Shown here: piece after piece, positions 1 through 12,306 of the stretch
How positions within the stretch are numbered: position 1 is the first letter of the stretch
Layout: each line of letters starts with the position of its first letter
Source of the DNA: Ailanthus altissimus
Taxonomy: Eukaryota; Streptophyta; Magnoliopsida; Sapindales; Simaroubaceae
Assembly (NCBI GenBank): GCA_946807835.1
Contig: CAMPEX010000001.1
Coordinates: forward strand, 9,005,001-9,069,000
DNA length: 64,000 bases
Reading direction: 5' to 3'
Made by a program: the position numbers and the translations under genes
The notes under the pieces: model-generated
Databases searched by the model: none
What the model was told of the DNA's origin: nothing
Seen by the model: only the letters and a program-made list of their open reading frames with translations

Positions 1-114
1 ACAGCGCAGCAGTTGTTACAACATCCGTTCATATTAAGAGGAGGAGGAGGAGGAGGAGGGCAGGTGAATCAGAATCTCCGGCAGATATTGCCGCCGCCTC
101 CGCCGCGTTCTTGA
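1..114 (+). CDS. MAP kinase kinase, group C (MKK4/MKK5-like), C-terminal end only
   Basis: Frame 1 is open from the window edge to a TGA at 112-114, giving the last 37 residues of a protein whose start lies outside the window. The piece opens with TAQQLLQHPFILR, the end of protein kinase subdomain XI (the 'QLL.HPF' signature of MAP2Ks). A run of seven glycines follows, then NQNLRQILPPPPPRS. The ending NLRQ-L-PPP is typical of the MKK4/MKK5 clade, which phosphorylates MPK3/MPK6 in immunity and development. The glycine run is encoded by a GGA/GGG microsatellite and the proline run by CCG/CCT, so both may vary in length between alleles. Genes of this clade are normally intronless. Assignment to the clade rests only on this tail; the kinase core cannot be seen. 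Confidence 0.8.
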   Translation, partial: TAQQLLQHPFILRGGGGGGGQVNQNLRQILPPPPPRS

Positions 115-1129
115 TGGTTTTTAACATTTGGGTTTTTGGTTTTTTCTTCGTTTATCTTTGGATATTTTTGTTTCACATTATGTGGATGGATGGAGTGAGT
201 GAGAAGGGGGTTTATGGATTAATGGGAAAGTATGGTTGATAATGATGATGATGATGATCAAATCTTGAATCAATCAATGGAATTGGATGAATCAAAAATG
301 CTGTCTTCAGTTTTCTTCTTTCTTTATTTAATTTCTGTTATGTTATTATTTTGCCATTTTTGGGTAAATAAGATATGGGATGGATCATAGAGATAACCGA
401 GGAAAAGCTAAAGCTAAGCTAGGCAGTGTGTGTACGAAGTTGAATCTCATTATAACATGATAAATAAATAGCCTTTTTTTTTTTTTTCTTTTTACTGCCA
501 CTTTGTTGGAGTTTGAGTACTCAAGCTGTGTATATTTAGGGTAAGACTTGTGTTCCTCAATTTATGGAAAAGGGAGATTGAATGTTTTACTACCCAAGTC
601 TTCCATATCAAGCTGAAAAAAGAGAACATAATTTTTGATTGTATGAAAGCTTTATATTATCTTTTATCCCAAAGTGAGACTGGGTTTGGTGTTGTTGTTA
701 GATGTCCAGGACAATTATTGGTCTTCACTTATTGGGTTCTGATGAGTGTTGTACATCATTTTGTTGTCAGGAGCTGTGGGTGTGTTCATGCTTTTGTTTA
801 AATTAACTTTTGCTCCCCATCTTCCTATTTCTCTTTTTAATGTCAAAAAATGGCATGATGATGAGTAAGTAGTAGGTGTTTGATATGATATATAAGAATT
901 AAGAGCTGAGCTTTTCATCAAGATTGTCAAAAAGATTTTTACCCTCAAATGGATGAAAATGTATTATGGATTGTGGGGGCAGGATATTTATTGACTTATT
1001 ATTGAGAGTGCGACATGCCTGCTTAAAACTTTTGTGCGCATAATTATTACGAAGGACAGCAACTATTAAACCTCTGCTTCAATTTTTTCTTTCCTTTCAA
1101 AATAATGAAATGGCAACAAAAATAAAAAG
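115..1129 (+). other. 3' UTR and downstream flank of the MKK-like gene
   Basis: No gene is supported here. The stretch holds a (GAT)n microsatellite near 240-260 and AATAAA-like sequence near 463-470 that could serve as a poly(A) signal. Short open frames at 550-801 and 715-948 have no recognisable protein sequence and no homologous partner in the window. Confidence 0.5.
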
Positions 1130-2500
1130 GAATTTTTCGGAAATGGATCATATTTTTAGATAACATTTTTTAATTACAAATAAATTAATTAATTTTTTAA
1201 AATTAATTAATTATTTTTTAAAATTATTTTTTTCTTCATAAATATTCAAACTCGATCTCTTTTAAGAAATTAAAATTTTAAAAAAAATTTAATTTAATTT
1301 ATAAATATATAAGTATTGAAGTATAATGCGATAAAGTGAGATAAAATAAAGTGAGTTGAAAAAAATATATAATAAATTAGAGAGAAATAGAATAAATTAA
1401 ATAAATTTGAGAACAGATTTGTGATTTTCATTCATAGCCCGCAGATGGAAACTACGAATAACTTGCTCTTTTTTTTTAAATTTGTTTTGTTTTTAAATTT
1501 ATTTTTTATTTTCTTTTCGTTTTCTTTTTTAATTATAAATAAATACATAAATTTTTTTAATAATTTAAATAAATAATAACAAATTAATGTTTATTAATTA
1601 TTTTAATAAAATATTATTATTATTAATAAATAATTTATTTATTTAATAATTAAGTAAATAAATAACTTATTATTTATAAGTTTATTACATTATTTATTTA
1701 TTTTATTAATAATAAAAATAAATATATATTTCTCACGAGTATGTCGCGCGCGACATACATATGTAGTTTGCATGGGCGGGCTACGTGGCATACAACGGAA
1801 ATGTGACACGCTCATGGATAATTTTTATAAAAATAAAAATAATAATTTATTTATTTATTTACTTAATCATTTAATAAATAAATTATTTATTATTATTTAA
1901 TAATATTTTATTAAAATAATAAATTATTTATTTAATAACTATTTATTTAAATTATTAATTAATTAATTAATAATTTATTTATAATTAAAAAAATAAAAAT
2001 AAAAAATAAAATTTTAAAAAAAATAATTTAAAAAAGGAAGTGATTCACAATTGCACGAATAGCAGCTACGAATCACTTCGCAGAAGTAATTCGTGGTTCG
2101 TGAATGGGAGTTGTGAATCATTTTGCGATTTCTATTGATTTGTAGCTCCTATTTTCAGCCCCATGAGTGAGAATAGTAAATTTATTTTTTAATCTTAATT
2201 TATACTATTTTTTTTTTACTTATCCTATTTCTTTCTAGTTTACTTTATTTCATTCTACTTTATTATATTACACTTCGATATTCATATATTTACAAAACAA
2301 ATATAAAAAAAAATCAAAAAATTTAATTTTTTTTGGAGAGAGAGCAAGTTTGAATATTTGTAAAAAAAAATATAGTTTAAAGGTATAATTATCGACTTAT
2401 CTATTTCTTGATTAATAAGTATTAATCTATTCATTTGTGGCTAAAAATAAATATTACATAAAAATATGGGTCATTTATAAAAAATTTCCAAATAAAAATC
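1130..2500. mobile_element. Large foldback element with long inverted arms
   Basis: The left arm (about 1130-1740) reads as the reverse complement of the right arm (about 1830-2500) over most of its length. For example ATATTCAAACTCGATCTCTT near 1243 pairs with ATATTCAAACTTGCTCTCTC read backwards from about 2355. The outer parts, GGATCATATTTTTA on the left and ATATGGGTCATTT on the right, also pair. Arms of about 600 bp flank a short GC-richer centre that carries a perfect 20-bp palindrome (1739-1758). It has no coding capacity. It is probably a non-autonomous DNA transposon with long TIRs (MULE-like or foldback). Superfamily is unresolved because I could not fix a TSD. Confidence 0.65.
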
Positions 2501-2639
2501 AATCAAACAATAAAGCATCACAATAACTGCAAAATAATTTATCTTTTTGTTTTTTTTAATTTATTTTTCAAATAATATTATTTTGGGTTTGATATTGTCA
2601 AATTGGAAATATGTACTATAATCTAAAATATATATTAAA

Positions 2640-3145
2640 GCCAAAAATAATATGTAATGGACAATTATCTAATTGAATTATATATTTTTTTCTACCAAAT
2701 ATTTGAATCTACTCTCTCTTAAGAAATTAAAAATTTTGAAGCTTTTTTATAGTTATTTTTGTAAATATACTAGCATTGAAATGTAATGTGATAAAAAAAA
2801 AAAGGTATATCAAAGAGAAATAAGAAAATATTTTTTAAATTCACCTTATTTTTCTCAGATTATTTTATTTTTTATTGATTCATCTTATTTTCTCCCACTT
2901 TATTATATTATACTTTAATTTTCATATATTTACATAATAAATATTTAAAAAATTAAAAAATTAAATTTCTTAAGAAAGAGTGAGTTCGAATATTTGATGA
3001 AGAAAAATATATAACTCAAAAATATAATTGTGTAATTATCTATTTTTTATTAATAAAAATTAACCTATTTATTTATAGATAAAATATATTACTTATAATT
3101 ATAGACCATTTATAAAATAAAAAAAATTCCCGTAAAATAAAAGAC
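2640..3145. mobile_element. Second, shorter foldback element of the same family
   Basis: Inverted arms meet near 2850-2870. On the left, AAATATTTGAATCTACTCTC followed by TTAAGAAATT (about 2697-2730) pairs with TTTCTTAAGAAAGAGTGAG and TTCGAATATTTG (about 2965-2997) read backwards. The arm sequence (ATATTYRAAYYYRCTCTC..TTAAGAAATT) matches the arms of the 1130-2500 element, so both belong to one family. There is no coding capacity. Confidence 0.6.
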
Positions 3146-3893
3146 TTTGCCATTCTTTTTGTTTCTTTCATTTTGTCAAAGTCACGGGTCAAACATAAAA
3201 AAATGTCACAACGGAATGATTATGATAATTAACAAATTAAAGACGTTGACATTAAAAAAAGTAAATAAATAAATAACCATGTAAAGATATGAGATACGTC
3301 TAGAAGATGTGTATACAAAGTTATTCTCTGTAAATTACTGCCATATAGGAAATATAATACACACCTTTTACTTATCGTCGTTGACCTAAACGGGTATTTT
3401 ATTAACTAATTAATTATAATTATGCATAAAAAATATTAGAAAAAAAAATTAAAATAAGTAGTATGATTTTACTCTATAATCTTATAGAGATAACATCATA
3501 AAACATTTTTCCTATTTATCATGAAATTATTACTATTCTAACCGGTGGACGTATGATATATCACTCTAATTTTTTTTTTTACATATTTTAAATTATTTTT
3601 ATTACCTATTTCAATTTTATAGGTTATATTTTAAAATATATAAGAAAAAGGACATGTATGGGAAAAATAAGAGTATTAAAAAATAAAAATAGAACATGCA
3701 ATGAAAATGTCAGAGCGCTATACCGTACACGTGTGTACACTAACTTAACTCCTAACTAGTAGCCTTATGATATTTTATAACGTAATGATTTTTTTTTTTA
3801 AATAATTTTTCAGGAATGACAATTTCTAAAATTTGCCCACATCAGTTATAGCCAAACCAAAACCTTTACGCTTAAAATTGGTGTTCTCTCTGG
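3146..3893. other. AT-rich intergenic DNA
   Basis: No gene, RNA or bounded repeat is recognised in this stretch. Confidence 0.4.
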
Positions 3894-4616
3894 TAGGAGG
3901 GGCGGATAAATTCGATTCAATTCGATTTTTAAAATTAAATTAAAAATTGAAATTAGTCAATTAATTTTTAAAAATTTAAATTCAAATTCAAATCAAATTT
4001 ATAATAAATTGAATTGATCGATTTGATTTGATTTTTAATATTTTAGTTCAATTTTTTAATTTAACTTAAATAAATTTATTTTTAATTTAATTCAATTTTT
4101 TGGGTACGATTTGTTTTGCTGATTTTTTATCCACCCATACTCTCAGGCGGTCAACAAAACAGTTTATGTTCTTTTTTTTTTAATTAAACTAAAATTAAAT
4201 TGAACTAATCATTTTTTAAAAATTAAAATTATAAATCGAACTGAATCCGTTTTGGGTCAATTTAATCAATTCTTAGCTTAAATTTTTTGGTAATTAATGG
4301 GTTTAAATTAGACTAACTTTTAACGTTAAATGTTCCAATTCGATTTGATTTTTGATTTTAATTCTATTCTTAAACTGTTATATATATTTTCTTTTATTTT
4401 AAAAAAAATTAATTTTAATTTAGTTCTCAATTTGAAAGTCCAAAACCGAACTAAATTATTAGTTTTATAAAATATAAAACCAAAAATCGAACTAACCAAA
4501 CTAAAATCAAACTAAACCGAACTGATCTAATTCACTCAATCCAATTAAATCAAACTAAACTGAACTGATCTAATTCACTCAACCCAATTCAGTTGGCTGG
4601 TTTTCTGCCCACCCCT
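3894..4616. mobile_element. MITE-like element of AATCGAACC/GGTTCGATT-type repeats
   Basis: The left end TAGGAGGGGCGGATAAA (3894-3910) is an imperfect inverted copy of the right end, which reads TAGGGGTGGGCAGAAAA on the other strand (4616 backwards). Between them are many degenerate copies of AAACCGAACTRAAYTAAATT and its complement, a pattern seen in non-autonomous plant DNA transposons. No ORF is present. The outer TA on each side could be a 2-bp target duplication, but this is not certain. Confidence 0.5.
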
Positions 4617-5050
4617 AATTCCCTCTTTAGTTAATAGTGTTATATTACAATTGCAACCGGATAATTTAGAATTCATGAAAATAAAATATATAAAAAAAAT
4701 CTTGAAACATTCTGATCTACAAGAAATTTGTTTTATAAATTTTAAGACTACTCGGATCAAGTATAGACAGAAAAGAAAAGAGACCATATTTTTCAGAATT
4801 CAAATGAATAACAAGGCTACCTCTGTACAAAAATATGCATGTACTATGCCATTAGACATTTGTTTTCCTTTTGCTTTATAATTAATGCATCATTGTATAT
4901 TATCTCTTTAATTACAAGATATAGGACTTTGTTTTGTACCAATTGTGACTAAAGATATCACAAGATGTTCAGATTTACAGAAGTAAGCGTACTAGACAAA
5001 TGGATGTGTACCTTATCAATTTTTTTCAATTTTCATTCCCTCTTGCAAAC

Positions 5051-7623
5051 TCAGGTGCCAAAATAGGGTCCAGGAGTTGACATAGGAGGGCCATATGAAT
5101 ATCTCCATTCTCCACAAGCTAAGCATCTATCTGACACCGTGCTGTTATCCAGGGTACAAAATTTGCAAGACCATACCTTCAAATTCGGAATACTTTTAGT
5201 TCGTTGGGTTCCACAAGCTTCGCATGTTAGTGCCAGCGGCTGCAAATAAGAAATTGTAAGCATAAGAGCACAAGCATGCACAGGTGAATGCACCCCCACA
5301 CACACATGCAAATAAAGAGAAATGGGGTTGAAAGAGCTAGTGGTAGCATAATAAAAGCCTGAAGGTGGAGAATATCAACTCATGCACAAATGGACAAAAA
5401 GAGAGTACGAGATGTTGTTGACGAAGGTCTCAGAAGTGTGGAAAATGACCTAAAGGTGCAGATTATCAATGCATAGAAATTCAATTACATCAATGTTGCT
5501 ACATAGCATCTGAAGGCAACAAATGTTGCGATCACAAAGAAAGTAATATAGGAAGCCTCATCAACAAGAACGATCCAGATAATCAACGAACTTTGAGTTT
5601 TATATAATCAATTGTGATAGGGTTTCTATTTTCTGCAATGCCAATGAGATAGAATCAGCCAGTAAAGTTCCACTATAAAGCACCCATTTACAGATTCTCA
5701 AGGTCCTCATAGCACCAGAGTCTATTCAAAATTGCAACCTAAGAAATTTAAACCATATACTTCAGTCTTAGGTAACAAATTACTTCATATTTAGATTTTA
5801 TTGTGATATGGGTCAGGAAAGAATATCTCACCTTCTAAAGAAAATTATTGCAAATAATTTTAGCCCATATGGATATCTAAAAACTTTGTGGCATAGTTGC
5901 CAGCAAATTGAGCAGGACAAAAAAAGAAATTCAGTTTACCTGGTTTAGTAAGGTACATGTCTTGCACTGCCACATCTGCTCAACATCCACTGCTTTCTGA
6001 CCAGAAGTAGATTGAGGAGTTGTTTGGTTTGATCTGTCATTAGAAACTGAGGAAGTCTTTGAGCTTTCTGAAGCAGCAGTAGAAGATCCAATATCTCCCT
6101 GCACATCAATGTCACTGTTCAAAGATTTGGACCCACACCACAAATCATCATGCAGCCTCCTTTCAGCAGCCATGGCAGCAGCTTGTATTGGGCTTAGTGC
6201 AGCCTTGATACTGTTATCACCACCTACACGGTTTGGTCCTGATGGCAAAACAGCTCCACGGCGTGCTCTATTCTCTGCAGCAGCAAGGGCAGACTGGCGC
6301 AGCGATGACAAAGGGGGTTGGCGGGAAAAACCACCCAATCGTTTCCCAGGAAGATCAAATCCTTCCCCCGTGCCAGTAACTCCCTTAGCCATCAGTTCCT
6401 CGCATTCCTGCAGAAAATTAAGGTAGTAAATAAATGATTATGCAATCAAACATCTATGAAAAAAACATACAGTTAGGACACAAATAAGAGTCAACATAAT
6501 TGAAACTTTAAAGTTCCATGACAGCTTCTACTACAACAATATCATGAAGAAAAGCATGTGATAATAAATCAAAAACATTTCTTACATTATGATTTCAAGC
6601 TTCTAATCCAACAATATCTATTGCAATATCTATTGCAGTTACTTGTTAATTTCATGAATTTGCCCCAGAAGATACCATACTGTTTATGTAAAAGACAACA
6701 ATGGGGAAACTCATACTTAGGAGTGTGATGCACAATATGCCGTTACACTTTATTGATTCATGCCTGAATTCCCATGGTCCTCATTTGAGAAATATGATCC
6801 TAATTTATAACGATTCCTAAAAATGTGATGATTCTTCTGTTTCTTTTTCAATTGTATAGCATTTAAAATGTCAAAACAGTGCCGCTACAAGGACACAAAT
6901 GATGTCTGAGACAAGCAATGTCTAAAGAATCAAGACGCAAATAGCCATCAACATTCAACAATGTCAAGCAGTAGGAGAATAACCTTTTATGTGATTTCAG
7001 TCTGTTACTTTATGGATGATTCTCAAGGTCGTACCAAGCATCAGAAGAGGTCAACACTAAATTTTAATGAATTTTTAAATTGGAAACAATTAATTATCAC
7101 TGAAAAGCAGTATAGCATTATCTTTGCATAAGAACTAGCTCAGTAACAATATGATTTGGAGTAATAAGTTGATGAAATTGATTAAGTAAAAAACCTTTCT
7201 AATTTCATCCAAAAGGTTATAGAAGTCTGCATTGTGAGGCCCATATTCATTATGGCACAGCTCGTGCAGCATAGTATCAAGAATCTGTTCATAAGGAAAG
7301 AAATCCCACTCTCTGTTTGGCCTCCGCAGCCTCAGCTTCACCTCAGCACCTCCTCCTATGTTCAGCCCCAGAAGAGATGGATTGGCAGGACTACAATTTG
7401 AAATTCTAGATGAGGCAACAAATATGTAATATTTATTCAAAAATAAAGGGAGATTTAGAATTCAGTACCAGAACTCAGAAAGAATTTGGACTTTCCATTT
7501 ATGCTTTCGCATGATTGGCTGCACCTGTTTCGCCACTTTTTCAAGAATATCTCTAGCATAATCTTCTCCAATCTTTTTCAGAGGTTTAATCTCCCACACC
7601 TTGTTAAGATCGTTAAGATCCAT
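5051..7623 (-). CDS. WSS1A: WLM-domain DNA-dependent metalloprotease, WSS1A-like, with two RanBP2 zinc fingers
   Basis: Four coding exons join to 335 aa: 7623-7469, 7390-7195, 6407-5940 and 5239-5051, all with GT..AG introns. The WLM domain (about 1-125) carries the zinc-protease motif HELCH (H94, E95, H98) followed by GPH (H104), the usual third ligand region. Residues 125-255 are low-complexity and Ala/Ser-rich, with no domain recognised. Two RanBP2-type fingers follow: W263..C265-C268..N272..C279-C282, which is split by intron 3, and W296..C298-C301..N305..C312-C315. All four cysteines are present in each. In the family (yeast Wss1, plant WSS1A) this protein digests DNA-protein crosslinks in the nucleus. 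The start is the first ATG, giving MDLNDLNKVWEIKPLKK, which matches the family N terminus. The gene looks intact. Exon joins are inferred from splice sites and family knowledge. Confidence 0.88.
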
Positions 7624-9310
7624 GCCAAACAGGAAAAAGCCTACTGCAGCTCACAAGCAAGTTCCAAGAGGTTTTAGCTCCAAATGGTAACAACTTGGTC
7701 TGAGCTATAAGACAAGATACACACACTCTTCATTTCATTTTTTTTAACCAAAACAGAAAAGGAGCTGTGGATGCCATGTGTTATACACACAATATTAATT
7801 CTATACTGACACTTGAAGCAACATTGCAACATAGAATACAACAATGCCTATGATGATATGAATATAACTAATACAATGTCAATGCAGGTTATGATGAGGA
7901 TGTAAATTTAACCAAAGCATGCAACTGTAAAACAACAAGATAGGAGAATCTACCGATTGCAGAACAAACCTACATCTAACTCTAACAAATATGAATAGTA
8001 AAAGATATGGAAAAAAAACATATAATTACAAAGATATAGAAACAGTAAGTACATGCTTCTGTATACCCAGAAAGGCATGTCCGCTTATGCTATGAATTAC
8101 TGTAAAAGGTATGATGAATATGTTTCTCACAATCACAAGTGTTCCAAAAATGGTTGCCCATTCTGGGTTTTCTGTTTTCTGACTTGTTTCTAGTGATACA
8201 GGTATGCCACCTAGAACCATGTCCCTTAACAACCGCATTACTGATTAAATTAAAAGAGGATCAACAAGGGCAAATAATACTGAACCGAAATGTTCCCTTA
8301 AGCATACTAGCAGACTAGTTCCCCTCTTTATTAGATAGTGAATTTCTTCAGTGGAAGATCAATGCAACTATACTAAAACTAAAACATAGCTGGGGCACCT
8401 TTGAACATCCAATTAAAATCAAGTAACTTCAAATAGACTTATAATATTTCAGATGAATTTTATCTTAACGTCTCATGACAGCCAATTATTTTCCATTCTT
8501 CTTTTTCTCTTTTTCCCCCATAATAACCACAGAAATCCCGTAGTGTTACAGCCTACTGCAGGACCCTACAACCTTTAGCCAATTAATCTTAATAAAAATG
8601 CTATTGACTTTTGATCGCTGCATCAACAATTCAATGGCCAATTCAAGACAGGTTCTTACCTTCGGATTTTATGCAAGTGTCATATGGTTTATTTGATTTC
8701 CATTGAATGGCTAAACATGCCTTTTGGTAATAATATTCTTATTTTGGTTTCGTTTCAAGTTCAATCTAAACATAAGAGTGTATCTTACTTTCTTTTTTGT
8801 TTTTTGAATAAGTAAATTACAATTGAAGTACTAGAAGATTCATAAAAACAGTGTTAGTTTCTATCTTTTGAGTAAAACTCAATCTTTCAACATGAATTAC
8901 ATACAAGCTATCTGTATGTTTATTGTAGAGAAACTGTTTTAGTTTCAAATTGCTTAGGAATCAGTATAAGCAAAGATATTCCAATTTCTGGAATTAAAAT
9001 GATAAAATTACCATTTTTTTTTCCAAAGTTTCTTGCCAAACAAACAGAAATTTGACGGAAAACAGCACAAAATGAAATGACATAAGAGTTATCAAAATCA
9101 TTTGAAGACATTAACCACGCAATAATAAATTAGATGAATTAACATGTTGAATTCAATTTTGAAGTATAAAAAGAGAGATAAAAAGTAAGATTGTTACCTG
9201 GAGATTGATTGATTGATTATTTGCGATTTCACCGCTGAGAGACTTTGGTGAAGCAAACGGAGATATATGACGAAAAGCGACCGCCAATGAGCGTTCGAGA
9301 ATTGACGCTG
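7624..9310 (-). other. 5' leader: non-coding exon near 9199-9270 and 1.55-kb leader intron of the WSS1A-like gene
   Basis: Read on the minus strand, a GC-richer segment ends at 9199 with the donor CCAG|GTAACA. About 25 bp upstream of the ATG there is a good acceptor (GAGCTGCAG|TAGG, around 7648). This predicts a 5' UTR exon of roughly 70-100 nt and a leader intron of about 1.55 kb. No ATG-initiated frame in the leader exon extends the protein. The intron holds no recognisable gene; short open frames at 8026-8238 and 8920-9111 have no family resemblance. Transcript data are needed to confirm the leader. Confidence 0.5.
9281..9288 (-). promoter_or_regulatory. E2F-like site ATTGGCGG upstream of the WSS1A-like gene
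   Basis: On the coding (minus) strand the sequence is ATTGGCGG, which fits the E2F consensus WTTSSCSS. It lies close to the inferred transcription start. E2F control is common for DNA-repair and S-phase genes, so the site makes sense here, but an 8-bp degenerate match is weak alone. The same bases also contain a CCAAT box on the plus strand. Confidence 0.3.
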
Positions 9311-9457
9311 AGCAAATATTTTTTTTAATATATATATAATTTGCGGATTAAAGTCAAAATGGACTCGAGTGTTATTTTTTTTTTTAAGGGGGTGTTAACT
9401 ATATAATAGTAGAGCAGAAAAATGAATTTCTCTTTTTTTTTTTTTTATAATTTAGTT

Positions 9458-9776
9458 AGAGGTGATAAATGAATCATATCGTGTTATAATATGACATATA
9501 ATATGATAAGTTGTAATGTTGTGTTATGTTAAATTATGATATGCGATTCATGTGTAGGACCGTAACGAGTTTGTGCTAATACGAGTTCATAATGAATTTG
9601 TGCTTAGTATTATCATTATAGATTTAATACAGTATAATTTATAGATTATGTTTATTTTTTTAAATTTTATAAATATTTAAATTAATTTTTTATAAATATT
9701 TTAAATTTTTAATTACAATTTTAAACACAAAAGTCAATTTAAATCTAATTTTTAACACGATTTATTTGTCACCTTT
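9458..9776. mobile_element. Short MITE-like element (AGGTGAYAAAT ends)
   Basis: The left end AGAGGTGATAAATGAATC (from 9458) and the right end, which reads AAAGGTGACAAATAAATCG on the other strand (from about 9775 backwards), are imperfect inverted repeats. The interior has ACACGA- and CGAGTTYR-type repeats common in hAT-like plant MITEs. There is no coding capacity and no TSD could be fixed. Confidence 0.5.
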
Positions 9777-10879
9777 AATAAAATAGATGTATTAATATTT
9801 TTCTATTATTGACTTGTTGCCCTAAATAAAAAAAAATTTGTCTTTTTTAAAATATTAATTATATTTTAATGAAAAATAAATTTTTGATTATGTTTCATCG
9901 AAGACAAAGCTTTATTTTTTCTTTTAATGCGAGGCAAAGTTCTAATTTTTTATTTAAAGGGTGAGACAAAGTTCTATAAAAAAAAAAAATAATAAAAGGC
10001 GTTTTTATTATTTTAACATTCAGAAAAGCTGCTGTATGGAAAGTAGATGAATTCTTGGATCTTCAAGATGGATTAGAATTTTCTCCTAAACTAAGCCTTA
10101 AATTCACCTAAATTTTTAAGCATCATCTAATATATGGTAGTACTTTAAATATGGGTGGTCAAAATTCATTTTTTTACTTTTTTGTTTAATCGCCTATTAC
10201 ATGCTTAAATTTATTTACATAAAAGCTTAACTTAGGTGAGGATATTGATCCCTTCCAAAATACAAAGTCTATACAAAGTCTATGTTCTATTTCTATTTTA
10301 GATTAAAAAAAAATTTGTCAACAAAATTGGGAATAGAGCTTTTCTCTCTCATCTTCTTTTTTTTTTCCATGTGTAACGAATTCTTATTTATAAAACTTAT
10401 ATTGGTAAAATAAATTTTTTTTTTTTAAATGAGAGAGGGAGAACTCATTCTCTAAATCACCACCTCATTAAAAAAAAAATGTACTACAAACTCTTTATTT
10501 TAAATAATTCAAACAATTTATGAAAAAAAATCAATTATTCATAATGCTAATTGCATTTCTTTCACTTTTCAATTAACACATAAAATTAAATTAATCTTTA
10601 CCTCGATTTTGATGTGTGTAATTTAGGAGCATAAAAAAATGTGATCATAAAAAAAAAATTAAGATTGAAATCTCGTTTCGAGTTCCTTTTTATATTTGAC
10701 TATTTATTTCGCTTCAAATCTCGTTTATTTATTACATTCTTGACCTCATGTTAAACACAATTTTAATTTACCAAATTTTAACAAACTCCTTCTTAATTCA
10801 AAATTACTAAAAAGCATTCAAAATTATTAAAAAGCTTTCAAATATTCATCCACTCCTAATCACATACTCAATTACTTAG
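9777..10879. other. AT-rich intergenic DNA
   Basis: Poly-A/T tracts and no recognisable gene, RNA or bounded repeat. Two short direct motifs (GAGGCAAAGTTCTA and GAGACAAAGTTCTA, about 9931-9976) may be local duplications. Confidence 0.4.
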
Positions 10880-12306
10880 TAGTGATCTTAGTTAAATCTT
10901 TGCATCGACTTAACTCCACTAAGGATCGTAGCTTAGGTCTCTCAATATCTGAATGTATCTTGTCTATGGTAACTTTGTTGTGATCTCCTGTTAAACCCTG
11001 TTAACAGCTACTTTACCATGCATTCTCTTTCACTTCGATGAGTTACTTTCTAATGTTGCCTCTTGATTTACATCCCATTAATAACACATGTTGAACGACA
11101 TACAATATTTCCATTCAACATATACAACCCGTTGTATTTCTCATCCTTTATAATCACCATAAACCTTTTAAATACCTTTAGTATTTCTTTTTCTACCCTT
11201 GAATGAATATCCCGCTTGATCTAGCATACTCAAAGATACCAAATTCCTCTTAAGATTAGGACCATATCTTATACTAAGTACTCCTTAACTTTTCCATCAT
11301 ACATCATCCTTATATGACCAATTCATATGACTTTAAAAACCATATCATTACCTATTAACACTTTTCTCCAATTAATAGACCTATAATTGGTAAATAATTA
11401 TCTATATATACACATATGAAACTATAACCAGAATTAAGATTTACTTATCAATATGCTTTCCTTCAAAAGCTAGGTTTCTGCAATATCATGGTCTTCTTTA
11501 AAGACTATTGTAGCATCACCTTCTTTTTCCTTTTCATTTTTCATGGCCTTCCTCTTTAGACAAACTCTTATGAAATGCCTTTCTTTATTGCAACCATAGC
11601 ACTTTTTGGCTTAACCCTTTGACTGATTGTTCTCTTTATATCTTCTCTGCCTTTCCCCTTGTATTATAAACCTTTGTAATATTAGTAAGCTCTAATATTT
11701 TTCTAAATTCTTTTAAGTTCAACGAGACTTTACCATTAGTCATCGTTAAAAGTCTCTATTCCATATAAGAGTGTATCCAAAAAGTACTTCATACTTATTT
11801 GGTAGAGAACTTAACAAGATAATGACTTTATCTTTATCTTCTATCTTGACGTCAATCGTCTCAAGATCAATGGTAATCTTGTTGAAAGTATCAATGTGGT
11901 CTTTAATCAAAGTGTCCTTAACTATGGATAACTTATATAACTTCTTCTTGATGTTCAAACAATTCGCCAAGGACTGTCATGTATAGATCATTAAGCCTTT
12001 TTCAAATACCAATTACAATCTTTTTTCCAATAACTTCTCTCAGAACTTCATCACTTAAAGACAGAATAATTGTGCTATAGGCTCTCTTCTAAATGGTTTC
12101 ATGATCAAGGTCGAATTTAGATGTCCCGAACTTCTTCTCATCATTGACTGTTGCATGAATTTTTTCAAAGGCCAAAGCTAATCCTTGACTTACTATTAAA
12201 GCCATCATATTTATCTTTCATAGATTGAAATCATTCTGCCCATTAAACTTCTCAACTTTATACTTGTGAGATGTTATGATCGAATAACCTTAGTTTTGAT
12301 ACCACT
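10880..12306 (-). mobile_element. Decayed Ty1/Copia retrotransposon, 5' half (gag to pre-integrase)
   Basis: Read on the minus strand from the primer-binding site downwards, the translated pieces follow the Copia order despite stops and frameshifts. First comes a gag start region (KYKVEKFNGQNDF, then SDEVLREV, about 12260-12010). The UBN2/gag block follows (11970-11746, with DTFNKITIDLETIDVKI and LLSSLPNKYE). A CCHC zinc knuckle (CYGCNKERHFIRVC, C-x2-C-x4-H-x4-C, about 11600-11550) is next, then protease and GAG-pre-integrase-like pieces (DGKVKEY.., NGLYMLNGN.., about 11350-11080). Similarity fades near 10880; integrase core, RT and RNase H are absent. The copy is inactive. Confidence 0.75.
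12288..12304 (-). other. Primer-binding site (tRNA-iMet type) of the Copia remnant
   Basis: On the minus strand this reads TGGTATCAAAACTAAGG, close to the TGGTATCAGAGC complementary to the 3' end of initiator tRNA-Met that primes most plant Copia elements. It lies 2 nt beyond the LTR end (..CAACA). This fixes element orientation as minus. Confidence 0.65.

Noticed and set aside
550..948. Open frames on both strands downstream of the MKK-like gene
   Set aside because: Short, overlapping on opposite strands, no domain or codon pattern; most likely 3' UTR and flank.
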